Source: Verrucomicrobiota bacterium
GTDB lineage: Bacteria > Chlamydiota > Chlamydiia > Chlamydiales > Rhabdochlamydiaceae
Direction of reading: 5' to 3'
Assembly: GCA_018240015.1 (NCBI GenBank)
Contig: JAFEGJ010000006.1
Coordinates: forward strand, 15,074 to 79,073
DNA: 64,000 bases
Shown here: positions 8,248-16,721 of the stretch, piece by piece
Position numbering within the stretch: the first letter of the stretch is position 1
Layout: each line of letters opens with the position of its first letter
The notes under the pieces: generated by a model
Told to the model about the DNA's origin: nothing
Databases searched by the model: none
Seen by the model: only the letters and a program-made list of their open reading frames with translations
Position numbers and translations under genes: made by a program

Positions 8248-9371
8248 TTCTCAAAAAAGGCCGCGAAGCCTCCCTCCTGCGCCGCCATCCGTGGATTTTT
8301 TCGGGTGCCATCCACGACATGCCGCTTTGCCAACCGGGCGATATCCTCACTGTTTACACCTATGACGGAAAACAGATTGCCTCAGCTTATTTCCACCCCA
8401 AAAACTCCATCGCGGGACGTATCCTTAGTTTTGGCGAAGAAAATGCCCTCACAGCTTTTGCTCGCCATCTCCAAGAAGCCTGCGACCTTCGCACCAGACC
8501 TGCCTGCCGCCTCATCAATGCTGAAGGCGATTTTCTTCCAGGCCTGATCGTCGACAAGTACAACGACGTCCTCGTCATCCAAATCTCCACCTATGGCATG
8601 GAGAGACTCAAAGAACATATCCTTTCATTTTTGATTGAGCATTTTAAGCCCCGCATGATCTATGAAAAATCGGTCTCCGCTGCTCGCCGTGAAGAAGGAC
8701 TGAAGGATTTTGAAGGCGTAATCTACGGTGAGACCATCCCCGAAGTCATGATCGAAGAAAACGGCGCCACCCACATCGTGCCTATCATCGAAGGACAAAA
8801 AACCGGCTTTTTCCTCGACCAACGAGAAATGCGTTATAAAATTCAAACACTATCTAAAGGCAAGCGTGTTCTCAACTGCTTTGCCTACACGGGTGGTTTT
8901 GGCAGAGCTGCTCTCCATGGAGGAGCTGCGCATATCGACAACGTTGAAATCTCGAAAGAGATTTGCAAGCTCGCAGACAAGCACAATCCTGATCCTTCCA
9001 AATTCCACTACCACTGCGATGATGTCTTTGACTTTTTACAAAAAAAACCCCTCAACTATGACATCGTCATCCTCGATCCTCCGGCCTTTGTGAAGAAGAA
9101 AGCAGATCTCCATGCTGCTTGCGGGGCTTATAAAGAACTCAACCGCCTCGTCATGGCAAAAGCTCCTGCGGGGACACTGCTCCTGACCTCTTCGTGCTCT
9201 TCGTATATGGAAGCACCGCTTTTTCAAAACATCATCGCCCAGGCAGGTGCAGAAGCTGGCAAAAACATCCGCATTTTGGGCAAACACCTACACGCCGATG
9301 ATCATCCGATTTCGCTGTACCATCCCGAAGGCGACTATCTTAAGAGCTTGCTTCTCTATTTGACCAAATAA
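8235..9371 (+). CDS. RlmI-like class I SAM-dependent 23S rRNA (cytosine-C5) methyltransferase
   Basis: 378 residues. An N-terminal PUA-like RNA-binding domain (RRHPWIFSGAI) precedes an EEHEE-type linker and a Rossmann methyltransferase core: SAM motif NCFAYTGGFG near residue 214, acidic ribose-binding NVEIS, and DPPAF near 281. TSSCSSYM near 320 carries the cysteine expected for a C5-cytosine nucleophile, as in RlmI/RlmK-type enzymes. The start lies inside the end of rimO. The substrate nucleotide cannot be derived from sequence; RlmI (C1962 of 23S rRNA) is the closest family I recognise. Confidence 0.85.
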   Translation: MSRVVLKKGREASLLRRHPWIFSGAIHDMPLCQPGDILTVYTYDGKQIASAYFHPKNSIAGRILSFGEENALTAFARHLQEACDLRTRPACRLINAEGDFLPGLIVDKYNDVLVIQISTYGMERLKEHILSFLIEHFKPRMIYEKSVSAARREEGLKDFEGVIYGETIPEVMIEENGATHIVPIIEGQKTGFFLDQREMRYKIQTLSKGKRVLNCFAYTGGFGRAALHGGAAHIDNVEISKEICKLADKHNPDPSKFHYHCDDVFDFLQKKPLNYDIVILDPPAFVKKKADLHAACGAYKELNRLVMAKAPAGTLLLTSSCSSYMEAPLFQNIIAQAGAEAGKNIRILGKHLHADDHPISLYHPEGDYLKSLLLYLTK

Positions 9372-9395
9372 TTTCTCCATGTTACTCATCGGAAA

Positions 9396-10580
9396 GTGGA
9401 AGCTACTTTTTTAATCCAGCTTGTTCTTATTTTATTTGCCGCCCGGATGCTGGGTGAGATCGCTGCTTATTTTCGTATTCCGATTGTACTGGGTGAACTG
9501 CTGGCAGGTGTTATCCTCGGACCCAGCTTATTGGGAATTGTCGACAACACGCCTACGATTCAGCTGCTGGCTCAAATCGGGGTCATCCTGCTCCTTTTTG
9601 AAGTAGGTCTGGAAACCAACATCGGGCGTTTGGCAGCTGCCAGCGGAAAAGCTCTTTTGGTCGCCATAACGGGAGTGGCTCTGCCCTTTCTATTGGGATT
9701 CTGCGGAAGTTACTATCTTTTTCATTTCTCATTGCTGGTCAGCCTCTTCATAGGAAGTACCTTGACCGCGACGAGCATAGGCGTGACCCTTCGAGTTTTA
9801 AGGGATCTAAAAAAACAAAACACACATGAATCGCACATCGTCATCGGCGCAGCAGTTTTTGACGATATTATTGGGATTATTTTGCTGTCCGTCCTCTATG
9901 AGTTTTCTTTAAGCGGCGCTATCAATCTTTGGAATACAGCCCGCATTTTAGTTTTCATCGCTCTCTTTTTCATCCTATCTCCCTTTGTGGCCAGAGGGAT
10001 TTCTCAGACCATTAAAAAGTGGGACGAAAAAAGTGTTATCCCCGGCCTTTTACCCACAATGGTTATTTCTCTCATCATGCTTTTCGCTTGGATCTCTCAT
10101 GAAATCGGGGCTCCTGAACTGCTCGGGGGTTTTGCCGCAGGACTCGCCCTATCGCGGCAGTTTTTCACACCGTTTGGTTCCCTTCTCCATCAAAGTCCTG
10201 CTTTTACAAAGCGTGTCGAGAAAGAAATGAACCCTATCATCCATCTCTTTAGCCCCATTTTTTTTGTAGCCATCGGGTTATCCCTCAACCTACAGCTACT
10301 GAAGGGAGAGTCCATGCTCATTTGGTCCCTTGCAGGAGTATTATTATTAGCAGCGGTTTTAGGAAAATTTCTCACAGGGTTTTTTCTTCGAGAAAAGCTT
10401 AAAAGCCAATTAATCGTAGGAACAGCCATGATACCCCGAGGAGAAGTAGGTCTCATTTTTGCCAATGTGGGCCTCACTTCAGGCGTCTTTACCAGCGATA
10501 TCTATGCGGCCATGATTCTAGTTATTGCTATGACTACATTACTTGCGCCCAGCTTTTTACGTATTTATTATAAAGATTAA
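9396..10580 (+). CDS. Cation/proton antiporter, CPA2 (KefB/GerN-like) family
   Basis: 394 residues, about twelve transmembrane helices spanning essentially the whole protein, with no C-terminal RCK/TrkA domain. Family hallmarks are RIPIVLGELLAGVILGP near the N terminus and the unwound-helix motif GAAVFDDIIGI near residue 150, whose paired aspartates are typical of electrogenic exchangers. RGEVGLI near residue 348 is also characteristic. The start is a GTG at 9396; no in-frame ATG precedes it. Likely exchanges Na+ or K+ for H+ at the inner membrane. It follows the RNA methyltransferase by 24 nt. Confidence 0.87.
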   Translation: MEATFLIQLVLILFAARMLGEIAAYFRIPIVLGELLAGVILGPSLLGIVDNTPTIQLLAQIGVILLLFEVGLETNIGRLAAASGKALLVAITGVALPFLLGFCGSYYLFHFSLLVSLFIGSTLTATSIGVTLRVLRDLKKQNTHESHIVIGAAVFDDIIGIILLSVLYEFSLSGAINLWNTARILVFIALFFILSPFVARGISQTIKKWDEKSVIPGLLPTMVISLIMLFAWISHEIGAPELLGGFAAGLALSRQFFTPFGSLLHQSPAFTKRVEKEMNPIIHLFSPIFFVAIGLSLNLQLLKGESMLIWSLAGVLLLAAVLGKFLTGFFLREKLKSQLIVGTAMIPRGEVGLIFANVGLTSGVFTSDIYAAMILVIAMTTLLAPSFLRIYYKD

Positions 10581-10585
10581 TTAAT

Positions 10586-10614
10586 TTGTAATTTAGTTTA
10601 TGTTTAGTTATAAT
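10586..10614 (+). promoter_or_regulatory. Predicted promoter of the 10624 small gene
   Basis: TTGTAA (10586-10591), 17-bp spacer, perfect TATAAT (10609-10614). It overlaps the first ATG (10600) of the frame, which argues for the ATG at 10624, 9 nt beyond the -10. Confidence 0.5.
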
Positions 10615-10623
10615 AATCAAATT

Positions 10624-10974
10624 ATGACTATTGAGCCTAGTTTATTTTACGCAATTAGTTGTTCTGATGAAGTTTCGTTGTTGGAAAACTATGCTTGCGG
10701 CCTTGCTTACTTAGGACTCTCTTATCAAGTGGGGCGCTTGATGCGCCATTATTTTCCCGGAGTGTCAAAAGAAGTTCAAAAAATAGCAAGCTCGGGAATT
10801 GCAGCGTTCGCTACAGGCGCGATCTTGCAGCGCACAACCCTAACCAACGCATGTAATATGGCCGCGAAAGCAGTTCTACTCGAGACGGCAAACCAGTGGT
10901 TTGATTCTTGGCTCAATCCTTCCACTTCTCCTGCCACCATTGCCCCTGTTCCCTCATCAAGACTTCGCGGTTAG
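10624..10974 (+). CDS. Hypothetical small protein
   Basis: 116 residues from the ATG at 10624 (124 if the ATG at 10600 is used, but a strong -10 box covers that codon). Not recognised. It contains a moderately hydrophobic central stretch (ACGLAYLGLSYQVGRLM and SSGIAAFATGAIL) and a Pro/Ser-rich C-terminal tail. No signal peptide is evident. It lies between the antiporter and a decayed transporter fragment, in a region rich in lineage-specific sequence. No function is proposed. Confidence 0.55.
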   Translation: MTIEPSLFYAISCSDEVSLLENYACGLAYLGLSYQVGRLMRHYFPGVSKEVQKIASSGIAAFATGAILQRTTLTNACNMAAKAVLLETANQWFDSWLNPSTSPATIAPVPSSRLRG

Positions 10975-11013
10975 TTCTTGCTTCCAAGCTCTAGAATATT
11001 TATTCTTGGGCAT

Positions 11014-11166
11014 ATGAGAAAAACAAAATCCCTACTGTTTTCAGTACTCACAGCTTCCTTAAGCGGCTTTCATTTTGCTTACAATACAGCCATCATTTCG
11101 GGGGTTTTTGCTGTGCTTTGCTCAGCAGATGCTGGCTGGAGAATTGATTTCACAGAATCAGATTAA
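11014..11166 (+). pseudogene. Truncated N-terminal fragment of an MFS sugar transporter
   Basis: About 50 codons beginning MRKTKSLLFSVLTASLSGF and continuing HFAYNTAIISG. These match the first codons of the intact sugar porter at 13571 (FSVIVASFSGFQFGYNTAIISG) at both protein and nucleotide level, with many silent differences. The similarity stops after SGVFAVL, about 30 codons in, and an unrelated tail ends at a stop four bases before the adjoining autotransporter stop codon. The rest of the transporter is absent. This is the head of a diverged duplicate or of a second allele. Confidence 0.75.
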
Positions 11167-11169
11167 GCG

Positions 11170-13203
11170 CTAGTCGTTACAAAAACAGGTGCCGTCGGTG
11201 ACATTTGTAATAGTCCCAGAAGTCGAGAAGGAGCCGGAATTGCCCAATAGTGGCTCCAAATTGAAGGTCCCTAAGGCATTTGCCAGAAAATATCCAGTTC
11301 CGTTGGTGACGTTGTTATTTTTCAAGTCTAAGCAGATGGTCGTAGCTCCTACCGTAAAAGCCTGGACTCCAAAAAATCCAGCAGCTGGCCTGTCGATCGT
11401 ATTATTGAATACACTGATATTTAAAGGGCCGGTACTCGTCACTAAGGTCCGAATGGTAATTCCGTTACTTGTATTTGCCGGTGTTCCCAATATTTGATTA
11501 TTAGCGACTGTTATGCACTGACTATTTCCACCTGTGAATATTAAGATGCCGCCATTTTGCAGATTGAATAAATTGTTATTTATGATGTATCCATTGCTGC
11601 GGCCAGGAGTGCCAGCTGTATTGCCCCATACAATCGAATTTGAGCTCGGACCAGTGTTTGTAATGGTATTGTTAGAGATTACATAATCGGCAGATCCGCC
11701 ATTATCAAGACTTATTTGAATGCTCGTGTCGAATGCGTTAATGGCATTGCCAGACGTTTTCCCCGTTATAAGCGCGTTGGGATCCGTTATAATAAAGATG
11801 CCCCTACCAACGAGATTCGTTACGCCATTTATTTGGTTGTCGGTAATGACAAAGGATCCGCTTCCTGTAACATTGATTCCCGAATAAAAAGAAGCAGTTC
11901 CAGTGACTACGTTGTTATGCACATAAAGATCCGTGATTCCACCGCTAGAGAAAACCGCGTTCGAATTGTTTACTCTTGGGCTTAAATTAAGCCCTGACAC
12001 CTCATTTCCGCTCATAAGGGTTACGATGTTACCTGCCCCTGCGGTATTTGTAAGTTTGGGAGAGGTAGATGATTGAGCAGGTATTTTAACTGTTCCTTGG
12101 GTAGTGGAGAGCTTTTGTGGGATCCCAGACCCCCAAAGTTTTTGGTTGTTTTTGAGGGTGATGCCAAGGCTCATTCCAGTGGTTGTCCCATCGCCTGGGA
12201 AGACATAGATCACATCATTGGGGGATGAGGCGTTTTGCGCCTGAGCAAGGGTGGGGAAAGGCGATTCAATAGTCCCTAGGGAATGGCTGGTATTGTTGAC
12301 AAACCAAAAAAACCAAGGCTGTCCCGTTGCTGGGTTGATGGCGACCCGGTTTTTTCTCTTGTGACTGGTGACGATAATCTCTTGTCGATCGATACGTTGA
12401 TAAGCCCTTTTGTGGAGCGCCCTGTCGCGTGAGCATGTCCTATTGGCGTTGTGTGCCACATTTTTTTTGCCCCCAAGGGGAATGATGATACTCAGTTCGC
12501 CTTGGACGATCCCTTTAAAAAGATTATCATATGAGCCGCGCACTTCGAGTCCTAAATAGTCTCCGATCTTTCCATACAGACGGCCTTGGCCGCCGATGGC
12601 ATTTTTCCCTTTGCCTGAAAAATAATAGGGTCCGGCTGCGGCATAGAGATCGACATATTTGTTGCCTGAAAAATGGGCGCCAACTTCGGCATTGGTTCCT
12701 GCCATATCAAACTCTCTCTTAAGGGAAATAATCATGTTATGGGCTTTGAACGCGTGGAATTTGGGTTGATAGAAGTGGCTTTTGGTTCTGCCAACGGGGA
12801 AATAACCGTTCGCGCGAAAATCCCAAACTTCGCCCAGCGATTCAAACCCCAAACCGACTTGGTTGTAATTTTGGTGCTCTGTTTTCCGGTAGTCGTAATA
12901 GGCGTTAACTCCCCAGAGCATGGAAGATATATATCTTAGACCGATTCCAGCATTGGCGGCCATTTTACCGTTGTTAAAAACATGCCCACGAAGGTCTAGA
13001 AAAGGAACGAGGGAGCCTTGGGTCCAATTGGGATTTGTAAAAAAGCCTTCAAAAGTGGTGTATCCCTGATTATATCCAATTCCTTTGGACTCGATATGGC
13101 GAGCCGTGAGGCGATCAGGCATCACAGTAAGCCCGCATTGCTCTGAGTCATCAGCCATTATACTAGAGAGAGCGAGGAGAGAGTAAAGGATTTTTCTATC
13201 CAT
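11170..13203 (-). CDS. Intimin/invasin-like inverse autotransporter with beta-helical passenger
   Basis: About 677 residues from the ATG at 13203, which begins a signal-peptide-like MDRKILYSLLALSSIMA; an upstream in-frame extension to 13269 is possible. After the signal, a beta-barrel domain of about 240 residues is rich in alternating aromatic strands (NAGIGLRYISSMLWGVNAYY, GLGFESLGEVWDFRANGYF), the pattern of type Ve inverse autotransporter barrels. The rest is a parallel beta-helix-like passenger with recurring Asn turns (VHNNVVTG, ITDNQINGV, ISNNTITNT, INNNLFN). It ends CFCND. The expected location is the outer membrane with an exposed passenger, consistent with an adhesin. It is transcribed opposite to both flanking genes and sits between a fragment of the sugar transporter and the intact gene. 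Confidence 0.82.
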   Translation of the reverse strand: MDRKILYSLLALSSIMADDSEQCGLTVMPDRLTARHIESKGIGYNQGYTTFEGFFTNPNWTQGSLVPFLDLRGHVFNNGKMAANAGIGLRYISSMLWGVNAYYDYRKTEHQNYNQVGLGFESLGEVWDFRANGYFPVGRTKSHFYQPKFHAFKAHNMIISLKREFDMAGTNAEVGAHFSGNKYVDLYAAAGPYYFSGKGKNAIGGQGRLYGKIGDYLGLEVRGSYDNLFKGIVQGELSIIIPLGGKKNVAHNANRTCSRDRALHKRAYQRIDRQEIIVTSHKRKNRVAINPATGQPWFFWFVNNTSHSLGTIESPFPTLAQAQNASSPNDVIYVFPGDGTTTGMSLGITLKNNQKLWGSGIPQKLSTTQGTVKIPAQSSTSPKLTNTAGAGNIVTLMSGNEVSGLNLSPRVNNSNAVFSSGGITDLYVHNNVVTGTASFYSGINVTGSGSFVITDNQINGVTNLVGRGIFIITDPNALITGKTSGNAINAFDTSIQISLDNGGSADYVISNNTITNTGPSSNSIVWGNTAGTPGRSNGYIINNNLFNLQNGGILIFTGGNSQCITVANNQILGTPANTSNGITIRTLVTSTGPLNISVFNNTIDRPAAGFFGVQAFTVGATTICLDLKNNNVTNGTGYFLANALGTFNLEPLLGNSGSFSTSGTITNVTDGTCFCND

Positions 13204-13570
13204 CAATTTGTTATTTATCATCCTTTGAAAATAATTGCAATTTGTAATGTTGCCACTTCTTATACACAAGCTGCTGAAAAATTATTTTTCTAATTTTCAG
13301 GGCCGCTAAACAAACCTACTACTATGCTAACTACTTCTCTGTGTACTATTTGACAATCCCCTTCCTACAGCATCGACCAGGCGGCAATGAATCCGGAAAA
13401 GCATCTTATTTGAAATACTTAACTGCACGCTCATACAGCGGTGCTCAAGATTAATAAGAAAACCATCTCGTGCACCAAGAGACTCGTTAACCATATCGGA
13501 ATGATCATGTACTTCATATGCCACTAGAAATCTTGCAACAAAAATTAGTTTGTTCCTATATTCTTGTCTT
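13204..13570. other. Intergenic region between the adhesin and the sugar porter
   Basis: 367 bp of divergent intergenic sequence. It holds AAAGGATG about 16 nt upstream of the adhesin start, and a promoter-like TTGCAA (13533-13538), 18-bp spacer, TATATT (13557-13562), ending 8 nt before the transporter ATG. An open minus-strand frame (13327-13605) has no recognisable domain or ribosome binding site, and I do not call it. Confidence 0.4.
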
Positions 13571-14785
13571 ATGAAAAAAGAAACGTCTTTGATTTTTTCT
13601 GTCATTGTCGCGTCGTTCAGCGGCTTTCAGTTTGGTTACAATACGGCCATTATTTCGGGTGCTCTTATCTATGTCGCTTATGATTTTCCGATGAGCTTGA
13701 AAGAGCAAGGATGGTTTGTGAGCATCATCCTTCTCGGGGCTCTTTTGGGAGCCATGCTGGCGAGCCAAACGGCTACCCGTTTGGGTCGGAAGAACTCCAT
13801 GATGCTTGCGGCGGTTTTATTTATAGTGAGCGGTATTATGACGGGGCTCGGTCAGGAGCTAAATATCGTCACCCTCGGACGCTTTTTGCAAGGAGCGGCT
13901 ATAGGTCTGGTTTCCGTTGTATCTCCGATGTACCTTGCTGAAATCTCGCCCTCTGAAAAGAGGGGATTTTATGTGAGCTGTAACCAATTTGCCATTACGA
14001 TCGGCATTGTCTTTGCTTATGGCATTGCCTTCCTATTTGCTGGTAATTGGCACGTCATGTTTGGGTTTGGAGTTGTTCCTGCACTCATTCAAGTACTGGG
14101 CCTTCTCTTTGTCATAGATAGCCCCGCCAAAGATACAGAAAAAGGTTCTTGGAAAACTCTCTTTTCTCCTCAGCTTGCTTGGCCGCTCATGATCGGTCTT
14201 TTCGTTTCGATTTTTCAGCAGATCACGGGCATCAATGCCGTCATCTACTTTGCGCCGACGATTTTTAAAGAAGCGGGCTTTGGAAGCAGCTCGGGCGCAC
14301 TTCTTGCCTCTTTTGGCATAGGGATCATCAACGTGATTGCCACTGCAGTGTCCCTCGTCCTTCTCGATAAATGGGGAAGAAGGCCTCTGCTTTTAGGTAG
14401 CCTTGTCGGTATGGCCATTGCTCTTATCGTGATGTCATCTGCGCTGATGACACAGTCTCTTTTTGTAGGTCACATCTCGGTCATTTGTCTGATGCTCTAT
14501 GTCGCTGCTTTTGCGATGGGCACGGGCCCTGTACCATGGCTTATTTTGTCAGAAATCTACATCCCCAGTGTCCGGGGTCTGGCCATGAGTCTTGCGATCT
14601 TTGTCAACTGGCTCTCTAACTTTTTTGTGGCGTTTACGTTCCTCGATTTTGCTGCAGGTCTTACCGTGGCAGGGACGTTCTTCGTCTATGCAGCGCTTTG
14701 CGTCATAGGCTTTTTTGTTGCCTGGAAAATTGTTCCAGAAACGAAGGGCAGATCGCTTAACGAAATCGAAAAATCATTGCGTTAA
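13571..14785 (+). CDS. MFS sugar porter (sugar:H+ symporter family)
   Basis: 404 residues from the ATG at 13571; 12 transmembrane helices. Sugar-porter signatures: loop 2-3 RLGRKNSMM, the helix-7 QQITGINAVIYFAPTIF motif that contacts the sugar, DKWGRRPLLL in loop 8-9, and PETKGRSLNEIE at the C terminus. Expected to import a hexose or pentose at the inner membrane. It lies directly upstream of the aldolase gene (27 nt), which fits a sugar-catabolism pair. The start has no Shine-Dalgarno but follows a TATATT box by 8 nt. Confidence 0.9.
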   Translation: MKKETSLIFSVIVASFSGFQFGYNTAIISGALIYVAYDFPMSLKEQGWFVSIILLGALLGAMLASQTATRLGRKNSMMLAAVLFIVSGIMTGLGQELNIVTLGRFLQGAAIGLVSVVSPMYLAEISPSEKRGFYVSCNQFAITIGIVFAYGIAFLFAGNWHVMFGFGVVPALIQVLGLLFVIDSPAKDTEKGSWKTLFSPQLAWPLMIGLFVSIFQQITGINAVIYFAPTIFKEAGFGSSSGALLASFGIGIINVIATAVSLVLLDKWGRRPLLLGSLVGMAIALIVMSSALMTQSLFVGHISVICLMLYVAAFAMGTGPVPWLILSEIYIPSVRGLAMSLAIFVNWLSNFFVAFTFLDFAAGLTVAGTFFVYAALCVIGFFVAWKIVPETKGRSLNEIEKSLR

Positions 14786-14812
14786 ACATGAAAGTTGGGA
14801 AAATAAGGAAAT

Positions 14813-15868
14813 ATGTCAACTAAACATTATGAAAAACTCCTCGGCCCTAAAGCGAAAGATCTTTTAAGTCATGTCTGCAAGACTGTTGCTAAAAAACGTC
14901 TCCATATCCCAGGACCCGATTGGGTCGACCGGATTTTTGCCGAGACGGATCGTAGTAACCGCGTTCTTCGCAGCCTGCAAACTCTTTTTAGCCACGGCAA
15001 TTTATCCGGCACAGGCTACCTCAGCATTTTACCGGTCGATCAAGGCATTGAACACTCTGCGGGAGCTTCGTTTGCTGCCAATCCCGATTATTTCGATCCC
15101 GAAAATATTTTAAAGCTCGCCGTCGAGGGAGGATGTAATGCCGTTGCTTCAACGCTCGGCGTTCTCGGAGCTGTTTCGAGAAAATATGCCCATAAAATTC
15201 CGTTTATCCTCAAGTTCAACCACAACGAGCTCCTCACGTATCCCAACAAACACGATCAGATCCTTTTTGGATCGGTAAAACAAGCCTGGAATATGGGATG
15301 TGTTGCCGTCGGTGCGACGATCTATTTTGGCTCACACGAAAGTGACCGCCAAATCATCGAAATCAGCAAATGCTTTGAAATGGCCCATGAACTGGGAATG
15401 GCAACGATCCTCTGGTGCTACCTGCGCAACCCCGCCTTTAAAGCAGGTGAGACCGATTACCATGATGCGGCGGATCTGACTGGCCAAGCCAATCACCTGG
15501 GCGTTACGATCCAAGCCGACATCGTCAAACAAAAGCTTCCCACCTGCAATGGGGGATTTAAAGCGCTGAAGTTCGGCAAGCAGACAGAGAAAATGTACAC
15601 ATCACTTTGCTCAGACCATCCGATCGATCTGGTTCGCTACCAAGTGGCGAACGATTACATGGGACGGATCGGACTCATCAACTCAGGGGGACCTTCTGGG
15701 AAAAACGATCTCGCGGACGCTGTTGAGACAGCTATCCTCAACAAACGTGGTGGGGGAATGGGACTGATTTCTGGAAGAAAAGCGTTCCAAAAGCCCATGA
15801 AAGAAGGCATAGAACTGCTGCATGCTATTCAAGAAGTTTATCTAAATAAACATGTTACTGTAGCTTAG
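14813..15868 (+). CDS. fbaB: Fructose-bisphosphate aldolase class I (DhnA/FbaB type)
   Basis: 351 residues. A TIM-barrel Schiff-base aldolase that cleaves fructose-1,6-bisphosphate, of the archaeal-type class I family that chlamydiae use. Recognisable segments are [13 protein letters not shown] near the N terminus, [11 protein letters not shown], and the phosphate-binding end [10 protein letters not shown] followed by [13 protein letters not shown]. The start has a good AAGGAAAT site. The 3' end overlaps the convergent amidase gene by 14 nt. Together with the upstream sugar porter and pgi elsewhere in the window it serves glycolysis. Confidence 0.92.
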   Translation: MSTKHYEKLLGPKAKDLLSHVCKTVAKKRLHIPGPDWVDRIFAETDRSNRVLRSLQTLFSHGNLSGTGYLSILPVDQGIEHSAGASFAANPDYFDPENILKLAVEGGCNAVASTLGVLGAVSRKYAHKIPFILKFNHNELLTYPNKHDQILFGSVKQAWNMGCVAVGATIYFGSHESDRQIIEISKCFEMAHELGMATILWCYLRNPAFKAGETDYHDAADLTGQANHLGVTIQADIVKQKLPTCNGGFKALKFGKQTEKMYTSLCSDHPIDLVRYQVANDYMGRIGLINSGGPSGKNDLADAVETAILNKRGGGMGLISGRKAFQKPMKEGIELLHAIQEVYLNKHVTVA

Positions 15869-16721
15869 TGGTCCTAGCGCAAAGCAGCAGGTCCAAAATT
15901 TCTTCGCATTGTCTGTCAACCAATCCTTCGTGATTGAGTGGTCGAAAATGCATTTGGAAGGCGCGGATGACATTTTGCGTTTCAGGGTCTAGACTCCCAT
16001 TTTGCGGCACTTTATAGCCCCATTTTTGCAGAGAATTTTGCATCCAAGGAATACTGATACCCTGAGGTAAATCAGAATGGACTCTGTCTGTTGTAGAGTT
16101 GGGCCAAACTCCCACACCGTGGCGTGCTAAATCATGCCAAGGAAATAGAGGACCTGGGTCAACTTTTCTTTGAGGAGCGATATCACTATGCCCGACGATA
16201 TTTTCAGGCTCTAACTTATGTCGTTTAATGATATCTCTGGCGAGGATGGTGAGCATTTCCACTTCTGCTGCTGGAAAACTATGCCACTGTTTGTTTGTAT
16301 AGGAGATGCCTTTTTTTTCTAAGTATTCTCCCCAGCGGCGCTGGGCATGAATAAAAGAACTCCACACATAGCGTATCCAAGGTCTTTGCTCAGAAGGCTC
16401 GGATGGTACCCATCCATGGGTATAACCCCAGTTCACATTTTCAATACCGATGGAAAAGGAATTCACATCATCGATGCCGCGCCAATGGCTGACACCGGCG
16501 TGCCAAGCCCGCTTCGATTCGTCGACAAGTTTATAAGCAGGTTCTCCCTCAGGAGAAATAAGATAATGAGAACTGATTTGACTGGCTTTTGAGGTCAGTG
16601 TCGCTAGTGCCTCGTCCGTTGGACAGGCTGTATAATGCATGACGAGAAATTGCGGCGTACCACCATTTTTTCTATCTCCGTAGTTAGGAGAGGGGGCATT
16701 ATTAAAATAGATGGTGCTCAT
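15855..16721 (-). CDS. N-acetylmuramoyl-L-alanine amidase (Amidase_2) with peptidoglycan-binding domain
   Basis: 288 residues. An N-terminal Amidase_2 (AmiD-like) zinc amidase: first zinc-ligand histidine in MHYTACP (H29), [17 protein letters not shown], and [19 protein letters not shown] with the second histidine and the aspartate ligand. A C-terminal PG_binding_1-like helical domain follows ([21 protein letters not shown]). It cleaves the amide between muramic acid and the peptide stem. No signal peptide or lipobox is visible, so it may be cytoplasmic or exported by another route. It is the last gene of a NUDIX-AsmA-amidase run and overlaps the AsmA-like gene by 4 nt. Confidence 0.9.
   Translation of the reverse strand: MSTIYFNNAPSPNYGDRKNGGTPQFLVMHYTACPTDEALATLTSKASQISSHYLISPEGEPAYKLVDESKRAWHAGVSHWRGIDDVNSFSIGIENVNWGYTHGWVPSEPSEQRPWIRYVWSSFIHAQRRWGEYLEKKGISYTNKQWHSFPAAEVEMLTILARDIIKRHKLEPENIVGHSDIAPQRKVDPGPLFPWHDLARHGVGVWPNSTTDRVHSDLPQGISIPWMQNSLQKWGYKVPQNGSLDPETQNVIRAFQMHFRPLNHEGLVDRQCEEILDLLLCARTTKLQ

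Noticed and set aside
13327-13605. Open frame of 92 codons in the adhesin-transporter intergenic region
   Set aside because: No ribosome binding site, no motif, and it runs into the start of the transporter on the other strand. Could be a relic but nothing supports a gene.
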